Below the pieces are notes generated by a model that saw only the letters and a list, made by a program, of their open reading frames with translations, did not search any database and was not told the origin of the DNA. From CAWBQO01 sp963790965 (GTDB taxonomy: Bacteria > Bacteroidota > Rhodothermia > Rhodothermales > DASSAV01), in NCBI GenBank assembly GCA_963790965.1, contig CAWBQO010000006.1, positions 992,001 through 1,056,000 on the forward strand: 64,000 nt of DNA, written 5' to 3'. The stretch's first letter is position 1, and every line of letters begins with the position of its first letter. Positions 25,992 to 34,606 of this stretch are shown here, piece after piece. The position numbers and the translations under genes were made by a program.

Positions 25992-26542
25992 AGGTGATTG
26001 AGACAAAGCTCCCGGGCGTCCTGATCCTGGAGCCTCGCGTCTTTGAGGACGAACGCGGGTGCTTTCTGGAGACGTGGAACGCCGAGCGTTACGTCGAAGT
26101 CGGCATCACTGGCCCTTTCGTTCAGGACAATGTTTCGGTGTCGAAGAAGGGCGTGATCCGGGGCCTGCACTATCAGGATCCGAACCCGCAGGGCAAACTG
26201 GTAAGCGTACTGTACGGAGCTGTCTATGACGTGGCAGTAGACCTGCGCCCGAACTCGCCCACCTTCCGAAAGTGGGTGGGCGTGGAACTATCAGCAGAAA
26301 ACGGGCACCAACTGTGGATACCACCGGGGATGGCGCACGGCTTTCAGGCACTCCACGATGGAACAGTATTCAGCTACAAATGCACTGCCTACTACAGTCC
26401 TACAGACGAGCAAACCCTACACTGGGGCGATCCTTCCATAGGAGCTGAGTGGCCGATAGAGGAACCAATCCTGTCTGAAAAGGACTCGAGTGCACGGCCG
26501 GTACACAATTGCACGAATTACCCAGTTTATCTACGCCAGTAG
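25988..26542 (+). CDS. rfbC: dTDP-4-dehydrorhamnose 3,5-epimerase
   Basis: The 184-residue length is normal. It epimerises dTDP-4-keto-6-deoxyglucose at C3 and C5. Markers are LEPRVFEDERGCFLETWN, QDNVSVSKKGVIRGLHYQ (catalytic His in GLHYQ), AVYDVAVDLRPNSPTF and PPGMAHGFQALHD. Its ATG overlaps the rfbA stop (ATGA). Codon usage changes inside the gene: the first half is G/C-ending like rfbB, but from about 26285 many codons end in A (CTA, ACA, GGA), matching the downstream low-G+C genes. rfbD, the final reductase, is not in the window. Confidence 0.95.
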   Translation: MKVIETKLPGVLILEPRVFEDERGCFLETWNAERYVEVGITGPFVQDNVSVSKKGVIRGLHYQDPNPQGKLVSVLYGAVYDVAVDLRPNSPTFRKWVGVELSAENGHQLWIPPGMAHGFQALHDGTVFSYKCTAYYSPTDEQTLHWGDPSIGAEWPIEEPILSEKDSSARPVHNCTNYPVYLRQ

Positions 26543-26616
26543 CCAAGCAGGGCCACCCGAACAGCTAAGAGGCCCTCTAGAGCGGCAAAATGGAACGCGG
26601 TACCAAGCAGTGAAAG

Positions 26617-26658
26617 CGCCAACTGATAAGACACAAAGCGGATTTCCTCCAGTTGGCG
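26617..26658 (+). promoter_or_regulatory. Inverted repeat between rfbC and the flippase gene
   Basis: CGCCAACTG (26617-26625) and CAGTTGGCG (26650-26658) are perfect 9-bp arms with a 24-base loop, in the 291-base gene-free gap at the left of the low-G+C cassette. No T-run follows, so it is not an obvious terminator; it might be a transcription-factor site or a remnant of recombination. Confidence 0.4.
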
Positions 26659-26833
26659 TTCATCAGGCAATCCAACGACGGCGCACCTAGAACACGTAGG
26701 ACTTAACCAGATTCCCTAAACCAAATACCGATACGCGCAAACAAAGCACAGACTCTCGCGCCCAGCGCGACTCGGACGGCGTGAAATAAGCAATTAACGA
26801 CCACCTCGCCGCGATACCAGTTCCTCAGCCATC

Positions 26834-28102
26834 ATGGCAATTCCAACAGTGCTACCGTCAAAAATGGATCGGCTACTTTATGGCCACGCCGCCATATATA
26901 TGCTGGGCCGCCTATTGCCGGCAGTTCTAACCGTAAGCATAGTGCCCATTCTTGTAAGACTGATGGGCGCCAGCGACTATGGAACATACGCACTCTACTC
27001 GGCTCTTGCACTGACGACCGGAAACGCCTCTGGTACGTATCTGGCACAACCTCTGCTCCGATATGGCCATCGAGTAAAAGAAATTAGTGCAGCGAACTAC
27101 AAGCACGTATTGCGGCAAGGGCAGAAAGAGGCAGCACTCATCGCGGGAACCGTTTCCGCTATAGGAGGACTGTTTCTGCCCTTTAATCCCGCCTCGTACC
27201 TCAGCTGCATCCTAATGGCATCAACAGGATCGGCCTTTGCTATAGGGTTCGCAGATACCCAGCTCGCGCTGGGTTCAAAGCAGGCCTCTAAAGCAGAAAT
27301 AGTGCGAACAGCCATAAGCGTCGTGCTCCCACTCGTTCTTATCCTATCCCTGCCAATTGCGCACCCTTCAATGATCCTTATCTCTGCAGCAATCGGCAAC
27401 CTGGCCGGAACCGCGCTACTCGGAGGGGCACCTGGAACTGAAACGTACGTTCGCAGCAAAGAGAGCAAACGGCTGCTCCGCATATTCAGACGCTACGGTA
27501 TTCCGATTGCTTTGTGGATGGTGCTATCTCTCCTTCTAAATCTATCTGACCGCTACATCATTGAGGCAACGCTTGGTGCGACGAGCGCGGGGGTATACTC
27601 TGCGATATACGATATCGTATACAAAGGAGTGATATTCGTCACAACGCCTATAATAATGGCGGTGCATCCCATGATGATGATAGCTTGGAGTAAGAAGAAC
27701 CGTCACGCGGCTGTACGTCTCGGGCGGCAAGCAGCATTCGGAATAGCTATGGTAGGAGCGCTGTCAGTCTTCGCTGTGGCGCTGCTATCGCCACAAATCG
27801 CAAAAATAGTACTTGGCGCCGAAGCAGTAGCAGTTCCGCACCCCGTTCACTTATCGAGTGCAATCGCAGGCGGTGCCGTCCTGTGGCAGGCTGGAATAAT
27901 TCTGCAGAAGCCCATTGAAATGCGCGGAGATATCTCACTAATGATCATATGCGTCGCGCTAGCACTACTAGCGAATGTTGTTCTCAACATTGGACTTATT
28001 CCGACGTACGGAATCGTTGCGGCGTCATATTCTACACTTATAAGTTCTGCGATATACGTTGTGAGCATTACGATGGCCGGCTGGTGGTTAAGGCGACACT
28101 AG
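26834..28102 (+). CDS. Wzx-like polysaccharide flippase
   Basis: A 422-residue integral membrane protein with about 12 hydrophobic segments and the opening ILVRLMGASDYGTYALYSAL that characterises MATE/MOP-fold lipid-linked oligosaccharide flippases. It should move undecaprenyl-pyrophosphate-linked repeat units across the inner membrane. Further family-like parts are LNLSDRYIIEATLGATSAGVYS and LIPTYGIVAASYSTLISSAI near the end. Base composition is clearly lower in G+C than rfbB, with A-rich codons (ATA, GTA, CTA), indicating horizontal origin. It is followed by the polymerase candidate after 55 bases. Confidence 0.85.
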   Translation: MAIPTVLPSKMDRLLYGHAAIYMLGRLLPAVLTVSIVPILVRLMGASDYGTYALYSALALTTGNASGTYLAQPLLRYGHRVKEISAANYKHVLRQGQKEAALIAGTVSAIGGLFLPFNPASYLSCILMASTGSAFAIGFADTQLALGSKQASKAEIVRTAISVVLPLVLILSLPIAHPSMILISAAIGNLAGTALLGGAPGTETYVRSKESKRLLRIFRRYGIPIALWMVLSLLLNLSDRYIIEATLGATSAGVYSAIYDIVYKGVIFVTTPIIMAVHPMMMIAWSKKNRHAAVRLGRQAAFGIAMVGALSVFAVALLSPQIAKIVLGAEAVAVPHPVHLSSAIAGGAVLWQAGIILQKPIEMRGDISLMIICVALALLANVVLNIGLIPTYGIVAASYSTLISSAIYVVSITMAGWWLRRH

Positions 28103-28157
28103 TATCCACCACCAGGACGCGCGGGACACTTAGCCACCATTCTTGGGGCGTGCTTTT

Positions 28158-29405
28158 ATGGCCATTCTCATAGTTCATATTTTACTAGTGCTGCTCGTGA
28201 CGTATACGTTCGTGATACGTCGCGATCTGCTATACCCGCCCTTTATTGTAGCACTTGTATGGCTTATGGTCGTTCCCGCTGCATACATGCAGGCGCTCGG
28301 GAGCGGATACGACGTATCGCCATACACGACTCTATTTCTATTTGTCGGCACTGTACTCTTCTTCGCCGGGTCTCTCATCACAACCCACCGGTACGGTACA
28401 AACATCGTCCCGGTCCGACCTCAGGTAACCAAATACCCAACGCCCCACGGCAGCCTTCTTCTGCTGACTATAGCTGCCATAATATTACCATTTTATGTTC
28501 TACGCGCAATCGAGATGGGCGGCGGCGGCCCGACGGATAACTGGTTTATTAATCTTCGAATTGCCGCGTCCCGGAATCAAGGATACGGATGGACTGAATA
28601 CGGTGTGTCGGTCTCGGTAGTTGCGGTACTGGTTTTCCAAATCAGGAGGATCGCAACTACCTGCCGTCGCGACACGCTTCTCTTCTGGATATCACTGACT
28701 ATTGGAGCTGTATACGCAGGTCTCGCCACTGGTCGCACGTTTGTCCTTCTTCTCGCTTGCGCAGCCGCAGGGCCTTTGCTTGTGACTCGGCGATTGAGAG
28801 TAGCGCGGGTGGCTCCGATTGCCGCGGTTCTCGCCACAGCGGTTTTTGTGCTGTTCGCAGTGACTCTCCGTAAGGGTGTGAGTCTGCAGGTAGGAAGCAC
28901 TGCCGAATTCCTTCTCGCACTCGTGAATGCCATATCAGGATATTTAGTTGCAGGCTTTTACGGACTGGAAAGCATAATTCGCGACGGCTATCCTGATATC
29001 GAAGGCAGCTATACGTTGCGCTTCTTTGCAAGCGTAGCGTCGTCTGCAGGTGTGGATGTCTCGCGCCCACCTATTACAATGGAGTTTGTGTCCTATCCGG
29101 TCAGCACTAACGTGTACACATTCTATGCTCCCTACATAATAGATTACAACTTCATTGTGGCTGCTCTCGCTGCCGGATTCTGGGGTATGATATACGGTGG
29201 ATTGTACTCCCGGATAGTAAAGGCAAACGTGTCTGCGGGCGCAGTGGCAGTCTACTCGGTAGGCCTATATCCCCTAATCATGATGTTTTTTCAGGAGCAG
29301 TTTATGACGCTTCTATCGACGTGGATACAGATGTGGATCCTGTGGTTTGTCGCCGTGAGGCTCGGAGCACCAAGGGCCTCGTTGGTATGGCGGCGAGTGT
29401 CGTGA
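28158..29405 (+). CDS. Wzy-like O-antigen/capsule polymerase (predicted)
   Basis: A 415-residue very hydrophobic protein with about 11-12 membrane helices and a large periplasmic loop (residues near 270-330: YGLESIIRDGYPDIEGSYTL through SYPVSTNVYTFYAPYI), a topology expected of oligosaccharide-repeat-unit polymerases (Wzy, OrfW/EpsG-type). Wzy proteins are too variable for confident identification by sequence alone; the position between the flippase and glycosyltransferases supports the call. The ATG at 28158 is chosen over an upstream TTG (28143). Confidence 0.7.
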   Translation: MAILIVHILLVLLVTYTFVIRRDLLYPPFIVALVWLMVVPAAYMQALGSGYDVSPYTTLFLFVGTVLFFAGSLITTHRYGTNIVPVRPQVTKYPTPHGSLLLLTIAAIILPFYVLRAIEMGGGGPTDNWFINLRIAASRNQGYGWTEYGVSVSVVAVLVFQIRRIATTCRRDTLLFWISLTIGAVYAGLATGRTFVLLLACAAAGPLLVTRRLRVARVAPIAAVLATAVFVLFAVTLRKGVSLQVGSTAEFLLALVNAISGYLVAGFYGLESIIRDGYPDIEGSYTLRFFASVASSAGVDVSRPPITMEFVSYPVSTNVYTFYAPYIIDYNFIVAALAAGFWGMIYGGLYSRIVKANVSAGAVAVYSVGLYPLIMMFFQEQFMTLLSTWIQMWILWFVAVRLGAPRASLVWRRVS

Positions 29406-29443
29406 AGTACCTTTTTATGATCGGACGCAATCAAGCGTGAGTT

Positions 29444-30412
29444 ATGGAAGAGCCTACAGGCCCGTCAGTGGACGTGGTAATAGTTAACTGGAATGGAGGC
29501 GATCAGGTGTTACGCTGTGTTCGGTCCGTTTTTGCCAATGTTCCGGTGGATATTGCGCTGGGTCAGGTAATCGTGATTGATAATGCCTCGAGCGATGCTT
29601 CAGCTCAGTGCCTCTCTACATGGGCCGAGCAATCGGAGTGCCCGGTCCGGCTTGTTCAGAACCCGACAAACGTAGGATTCGGAGCTGCGTGTAACCAGGG
29701 AGCCGCACTGGGGGAGTCCCTGTTTATTCTGTTCTTAAACCCAGACACAGAACTCAATCGTAGCAGCTTAAGCCTGCCCGTGCGCACAATCGCGTCGAGG
29801 CCGGAAGTTGGGGTATGCAGTATTCAGCTACTAGACGACGAAGGCAAGGTTTCACGGAATGCGGCGCGATTCCCTTCGCCGCGGGGGATCTTCGGCCGTG
29901 CGACCGGGCTCGACAGGCTGCTGCCCGGACTGTTTCCGCCCCACTACCATATCGATTGGCAGCACGATGAAACAAGGTTCGTCGACCAAGTGATGGGAGC
30001 TTTTTTCCTCGTCCGTAGAAGCGACTTTGACGACGTGGGCGGCTTTGACGAGCGCTTTTTCATGTATTATGAAGAAGTTGATCTAGCAAAGCGGCTTTCA
30101 ATGGGGGGCATGAATTGTCTTTTTGTGGCCGGTGCAACTGCATACCACAAGGGCGGAGGCACCACTGAGAGCGTTAAGAGCATGCGACTCATGTACACTG
30201 TACGAAGCCGAATCCTGTACGCCGAGAAACACTTCAGTAGAAAAGGTGCAGCAGTGGTCCGGTTTGCGTCGCTGTACATCGAACCGTTCGTCCGCCTAGG
30301 GTATGGAGTGGCCGTGGGAGACTTTAGGGCCTGTAGGAACGTGGTCGAAGCTTATCGGCGGCTCTGGATGTCAGAAGGTGTTGCTCATTCTTTGCGCAGA
30401 GTTACTGTCTAA
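29444..30412 (+). CDS. Family 2 glycosyltransferase (rhamnosyltransferase-like)
   Basis: A 322-residue GT-A fold enzyme. DVVIVNWNGGDQVLRCVRS, VIVIDNASSDAS, NVGFGAACNQGA and FLNPDTEL (the metal/nucleotide site) place it in GT2, nearest to WbbL/WsaF-type rhamnosyltransferases; FDERFFMYYEEVDLAKRLS is the acceptor-side ED-containing block. A dTDP-rhamnose donor would fit the rfb genes upstream, but donor specificity is inferred. No membrane helix is evident. Coding-strand composition is now G/T-leaning, unlike the flippase gene. Confidence 0.85.
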   Translation: MEEPTGPSVDVVIVNWNGGDQVLRCVRSVFANVPVDIALGQVIVIDNASSDASAQCLSTWAEQSECPVRLVQNPTNVGFGAACNQGAALGESLFILFLNPDTELNRSSLSLPVRTIASRPEVGVCSIQLLDDEGKVSRNAARFPSPRGIFGRATGLDRLLPGLFPPHYHIDWQHDETRFVDQVMGAFFLVRRSDFDDVGGFDERFFMYYEEVDLAKRLSMGGMNCLFVAGATAYHKGGGTTESVKSMRLMYTVRSRILYAEKHFSRKGAAVVRFASLYIEPFVRLGYGVAVGDFRACRNVVEAYRRLWMSEGVAHSLRRVTV

Positions 30413-30434
30413 AATTATAAACTGTGTCGTAAGC

Positions 30435-31478
30435 ATGAAGGTGTTGTTTCTTGCTGCGGGCGTCAATACCCCAGCGTCGCGGTTCAGAGTTCAGCAGTTC
30501 TTCCCAGCGTTGTCTGAGCGCGGAATCGATTGCCATCTCCGCGTGGGTTACGGCGAAGGATATACTGTACATGCTGCCAGGTGGTACGCACCTGGTTACA
30601 AAGGTATCAGCCGGTTGCGGAGGGCATTGAGCTTAGCGGACGTGGCGAGTTATGACGTAGTGTTCCATCAGCGCTCGGCTTTGTTGTACTCGTCGTTTCC
30701 AGAATTTCTGGCGTCGCGCGTTAATCCGAATGTCGTTGTAGATTTTGATGACGCAATCTTCCTCAGGCCTGATGGAAAGTATAGCAGAATGCTTGAGCAC
30801 TCATTTGGAACGCTAATGGCATCTGCAAAGCGCGTGATTGCAGGTAACGCCTATCTCGCACAGCATACAGGCAGGCCTGATGTCACGACAGTCATTCCCA
30901 CGGTGATTGACACAGACGAGTACACGCCACTGCCGCATCGTGGGAAAGAGGCCTCGGTTGTTATCGGATGGATGGGATCTGCTTCCAACTTGCATGAACT
31001 ACAGGCAGTTGCTCCTGCCATCCGGGCCATTCTCCTATCGAGGCCGAATGTGGTGCTTAGAGTTGTATCCAACGGCACGACGGATCTGTTCGATGGTATC
31101 CCGAGAGTAGAGTGTATTCCGTGGTCGAAGGAGGCGGAGAAGTCTCTTTTGCGTAGCTTTGATATTGGCATCATGCCACTCACAGATTCGGCGTGGACGC
31201 GAGGCAAGTGTGGATTTAAGCTTATTCAGTACATGGCGACGGGCAAACCGGTTGTTGCTGCAGCTGTTGGCGCGAACGTGGATATTGTCGGAGAATCAGA
31301 TGCAGGTCTGCTCGTGGGTTCTGAGGGTGACTGGTACGATGCGTTAAGTAAATATGTAGACAGCAGGGAGTTACGCGATTCAGCCGGAGCCGCGGCGAGG
31401 GAGAGGGCGGTTAAGTGCTTCTCGGTCGGGAGCGTGGTAGATGCGTACCATGGTATGGTTGTGGGTGCCGCCTCGTAG
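30435..31478 (+). CDS. Glycosyltransferase, GT-B fold (GT4-like)
   Basis: Translation from the ATG at 30435 gives 347 residues. The N-terminal domain starts MKVLFLAAGVNTPASRFRVQ; the C-terminal donor domain has IGWMGSASNLHELQAV and RGKCGFKLIQYMATGKPVVA, the usual nucleotide-sugar-binding region of GT4 enzymes. VVDFDDAIFLRPDG in the middle is a common feature of Bacteroidota-type members. It should add one sugar to the lipid-linked repeat unit at the cytoplasmic membrane surface. The open frame extends upstream into the preceding gene and is not used. Donor unknown. Confidence 0.82.
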   Translation: MKVLFLAAGVNTPASRFRVQQFFPALSERGIDCHLRVGYGEGYTVHAARWYAPGYKGISRLRRALSLADVASYDVVFHQRSALLYSSFPEFLASRVNPNVVVDFDDAIFLRPDGKYSRMLEHSFGTLMASAKRVIAGNAYLAQHTGRPDVTTVIPTVIDTDEYTPLPHRGKEASVVIGWMGSASNLHELQAVAPAIRAILLSRPNVVLRVVSNGTTDLFDGIPRVECIPWSKEAEKSLLRSFDIGIMPLTDSAWTRGKCGFKLIQYMATGKPVVAAAVGANVDIVGESDAGLLVGSEGDWYDALSKYVDSRELRDSAGAAARERAVKCFSVGSVVDAYHGMVVGAAS

Positions 31479-31535
31479 ATAGAGGTTGTGTCGTGCGATG
31501 TATGTTGGCTAAATATATTCAATGGTGCCAGGGTT

Positions 31536-32897
31536 ATGGCTATTGGTGAGGGAATTTACTCTTCTGTTCCGCCACTTCTCCAGAACGGGCTGATAACGCT
31601 GAAGGGAGCCTACTTAGCGGCGGAGCGATACGGGCGCACATATCGGCGTACGATCAGGGAGTTGCCTGCCGTGTTGGCGCTTCCGGAAGATAGGCTATAT
31701 GCATATCAGATGAGCTCGCTTCGCTCATTTCTTGGATTTGCAAAAGCGTTTTCGCCATTCTATGCGGAACGGTTGAGGAATGTGCGTCCGGAGGACATTC
31801 GGTGCATTTCCGATCTTCGTTCCATTCCTCTGTTAGAGAAGGAGGAGCTTCGTCAAAATATCAGCGACATCTACACAGTTGGGGCGGGGAAGTGTGTTGA
31901 GGGCCACACGGGTGGTACCACGGGGAAGTCCCTCGTCGTTCGGTTTACGCGATCAGACTTCCAGAGGCGGATGGCGAATCTCGACTATTTTAGAGTGGTT
32001 CATGGTGTGCGACACCGAATGAGGCGGGCGACGTTTTCTGGGAAGAATTTGGATCCGAGGAATGCTTATCCAGACGTGGTACACAGAACTAATTGGGCTC
32101 TTAATCAGCGTTTTTACGACACTTTTCGTTTGCAGAGAGGAAACGTCTTAAAGTACGTCGATGATTGGAATCGCTTTAGGCCTGAAATTATTGACGGTTT
32201 TCCGTCCGGAATAGAGTTTGTATGTTCCTTTGTTCGGTCTCAGGGTACGAGGTTGTCCTTTCAGCCACGAGCTGTGTTTCCGACGAGCGAGCCGGTTACG
32301 CAGGCATTCCGTGATGTTGTCCGCGATGTGCTTGGGGTCGAACCTCGCAATCAGTATGCGTCGTCGGAGGGTGCGCCTTTCGTTGTGGAGTGTACTAGTG
32401 GTAATCTGCACTTCTGGAGTCACACGGGTGTTATCGAAACCGACTCGCGAGGTGACGCGGTGGTTACGAGTTTTACTACTCGAGGGACACCGCTAATTAG
32501 GTATAGGATTGGAGATGTGATTCGGTTTGCAGATCCTTGTAAGCGCTGTGACTGCGGGTGGAGTGGGCCACTTGTGGACTCGATCGAGGGCCGTGAGATG
32601 GATTACCTGGAGGGGCCGGACGGAAGACGCATTATGGCCGCCAATATGGCGAATACGGTAAAGAACGTCCCTAACGCTGTAGTTCGTGCTCAGTTCATAC
32701 AGCGAGCGAGCGATAGTGTGGAGGTACTTCTCGTTGTTGATCAGTCGAAGTACGTACCTGAGCATGCGGAAATCGTGGAGCGTGAAGTTCGGTCCCGGCT
32801 CGGTGATATGGTTTCCGTGAACGTGTGTATTGTCGATGATATCCCGCTTAGTGCCAGCGGAAAGTATAGAATGATAATTAGCGACCGGGGTGCGTAG
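31536..32897 (+). CDS. CapK/PaaK-like adenylate-forming enzyme
   Basis: A 453-residue protein of the phenylacetate-CoA-ligase-like (CapK) group found in capsule loci. Adenylation motifs are present: EGHTGGTTGKSLVVRF (the Gly/Thr-rich phosphate loop), NQYASSEGAPF, LIRYRIGDVIRF (the RxGD hinge) and LSASGKYRM with the catalytic Lys. Four Cys in DPCKRCDCGWSG may bind a metal. It probably activates a carboxylic or amino acid to decorate the polysaccharide; the substrate is unknown. The ATG at 31536 fits the family better than 31488. Coding composition is strongly G/T. Confidence 0.82.
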   Translation: MAIGEGIYSSVPPLLQNGLITLKGAYLAAERYGRTYRRTIRELPAVLALPEDRLYAYQMSSLRSFLGFAKAFSPFYAERLRNVRPEDIRCISDLRSIPLLEKEELRQNISDIYTVGAGKCVEGHTGGTTGKSLVVRFTRSDFQRRMANLDYFRVVHGVRHRMRRATFSGKNLDPRNAYPDVVHRTNWALNQRFYDTFRLQRGNVLKYVDDWNRFRPEIIDGFPSGIEFVCSFVRSQGTRLSFQPRAVFPTSEPVTQAFRDVVRDVLGVEPRNQYASSEGAPFVVECTSGNLHFWSHTGVIETDSRGDAVVTSFTTRGTPLIRYRIGDVIRFADPCKRCDCGWSGPLVDSIEGREMDYLEGPDGRRIMAANMANTVKNVPNAVVRAQFIQRASDSVEVLLVVDQSKYVPEHAEIVEREVRSRLGDMVSVNVCIVDDIPLSASGKYRMIISDRGA

Positions 32898-33076
32898 GTG
32901 GATGAGAGTCTTTTGGTAGTGGGGATGATTGGTGGTTGTGGTGTTTGGCGTCAGCGTGGTTTGGCGTGTCATTGGGGTCGTTCAGACGTTCGAGGGCTGA
33001 ACTGCGCTCTATTCTAGTGTAGAACGTTTGGTGTATCGGGTGCTGTTGTTTGGTGCCTTACGTGGTCTGATGTGTT

Positions 33077-34282
33077 ATGTGTTATCAACCTCGCCATCGT
33101 CTGCTGTATGTCGTCACCCATGCCATGTCGGCACGGCACCTGCTGAAGGGGCAGTTGGCGTGGATGCGAGTCCATGGGTTCAAGGTGGCTGTTTGCGCCT
33201 CGCCGGGCACCGGGCTGGAAGACGTGATAGCGCGCGAAGGAGTTGAAGTATTGCCTGTGGAGATCCCGCGAGAGATCGAGCCGCTGCGCGACTTTCAGGC
33301 GCTCGTTTCCCTGTATGGTGTGATCCGGCGCTGGCGACCGGACATCGTGAACGCTTCCACGCCCAAGGCTGCCCTCCTCGGCATGATGGCGGCCAAGGCG
33401 GCGGGCGTTCCGGCGAGGCTGTATGGGCAGCGTGGCCTACGGCTGGAGACCGCCACGGGTGCGAAGCGAGCGATCCTTGGCGCTACGGAGCGGATCACCG
33501 CCGCCTGTGCTCACCGCATCGTACCCGTGAGCCACAGTCTGGCCGAACAACTCATCTCGAACGGCCTCGCTCCGGCGGAGAAGATCCGGGTGCTCGGGAG
33601 CGGGAGTTCCAACGGGGTGGTGGCCGAGCGTTTCATGTCGCCGAACCCTGCGGGTGTTGCGCAGGCACGCGAGCGGCTGGACCTGCCGGAGGATACGCCG
33701 GTCATCGGCTTCGTCGGGCGCTTCACGAAAGACAAAGGCATCGTAGAACTGGTGGAGGCGTTCGGTCGGCTTCGGGAAAAGCACCCGAGTGCCCGTCTGC
33801 TGCTCGTCGGTGACTTCGAGGAGGGGGACCCGGTGCCCGAGAGCGTCCGGCGGCAGATATTGGAGGATTCTACCATCGTCCGTCCCGGCGTCGTGCCTGA
33901 CTCGGCACCGTACTACGCGCTCATGCAGGTTATGGCATTCCCCTCCTACCGTGAGGGATTTCCCAATGCGCCGCTGGAGGCTGCGTCGGCCGGAATTCCG
34001 GTTGTTGGGTTTAGTGCTACGGGCACGGTGGATGCGCTGGTGGACGGCGTGACGGGCACGCTCGTCCCGGTGGGTGATGTGGACGGACTCACGGCGGCGC
34101 TGGACCGCTACCTTTCGGATGCCGCTTTGCGCCGCGCACATGGAGAGGCGGGACAGAAGCGGGCACGGGAGGAGTTCGCGCAGGAGCGCGTCTGGCAGGC
34201 GCTGTTGGAGGAGTACACGGAGTTGCTGCGGGCGGCGGGCCATCCTTTCAGGCCGCGCGCCGGGACAGAACAACGGGACTGA
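33077..34282 (+). CDS. Glycosyltransferase family 4 enzyme
   Basis: A 401-residue GT-B enzyme. RLLYVVTHAMSARHLLKGQL, RPDIVNASTPKAALLGMMAA and LYGQRGLRLETATG match the group of N-acetylhexosamine transferases that act early on PglC-type lipid intermediates (PglA/WbpY-like, by resemblance only). The donor domain has VIGFVGRFTKDKGIVELVEA and PSYREGFPNAPLEAASAGIPVV with the EX7E-like pair. High G+C and G/C-ending codons return here, marking the right edge of the low-G+C cassette. The preceding 180 bases (32898-33076) hold no gene and are conspicuously G/T-rich. Confidence 0.87.
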   Translation: MCYQPRHRLLYVVTHAMSARHLLKGQLAWMRVHGFKVAVCASPGTGLEDVIAREGVEVLPVEIPREIEPLRDFQALVSLYGVIRRWRPDIVNASTPKAALLGMMAAKAAGVPARLYGQRGLRLETATGAKRAILGATERITAACAHRIVPVSHSLAEQLISNGLAPAEKIRVLGSGSSNGVVAERFMSPNPAGVAQARERLDLPEDTPVIGFVGRFTKDKGIVELVEAFGRLREKHPSARLLLVGDFEEGDPVPESVRRQILEDSTIVRPGVVPDSAPYYALMQVMAFPSYREGFPNAPLEAASAGIPVVGFSATGTVDALVDGVTGTLVPVGDVDGLTAALDRYLSDAALRRAHGEAGQKRAREEFAQERVWQALLEEYTELLRAAGHPFRPRAGTEQRD

Positions 34283-34399
34283 GGGGCTGTTAAACTTTTC
34301 CTCGATGCAGCGCTGTAAACGATTTCGATATACTGTCGCACACCTGACGAAGACCGGTCCGTAGCAGCACGTGGACACCACGCCCAAATAGTAAATGGT

Positions 34400-34606
34400 A
34401 TGACCGAGATCATCTTTCTCGTTTCGGAATCGCCCGAGGGTGGGTATGAGGCGCGTGCGCTTGGCCATGCGATCTACACCGAGGCCGATACGGACGCCGA
34501 GCTCCGGGATACGGTGCGCGATTCGGTGGCGTGTCACTTCGACGAAAGGGAGCAACCACGGGTGATCCGATTGCATTTTGTGCCAGAGGAGGTGCTCGCG
34601 GCATAA
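34400..34606 (+). CDS. Small HicB-like protein
   Basis: This 68-residue protein (MTEIIFLVSESPEGGYEARA, then ADTDAELRDTVRDSVACHF) has the beta-beta-beta-alpha pattern of HicB antitoxin partial RNase H folds. Close relatives are frequently mislabelled as 2-oxoisovalerate dehydrogenase. No HicA partner is visible on either side. Its last codons carry the Shine-Dalgarno (GAGGAGGTG) for the next gene, whose ATG overlaps its stop codon (TAATG), so the two are translationally linked. Confidence 0.65.
   Translation: MTEIIFLVSESPEGGYEARALGHAIYTEADTDAELRDTVRDSVACHFDEREQPRVIRLHFVPEEVLAA

Noticed and set aside
26500..33060. Replication origin inside the polysaccharide cassette
   Set aside because: The skew flip is suggestive, but no dnaA, DnaA-box cluster or A/T-rich unwinding element is visible, and the flanks do not continue the skew.
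34400..34606. 2-oxoisovalerate dehydrogenase subunit
   Set aside because: This label is common for such small proteins, but 68 residues with a HicB-like pattern cannot be a dehydrogenase subunit.
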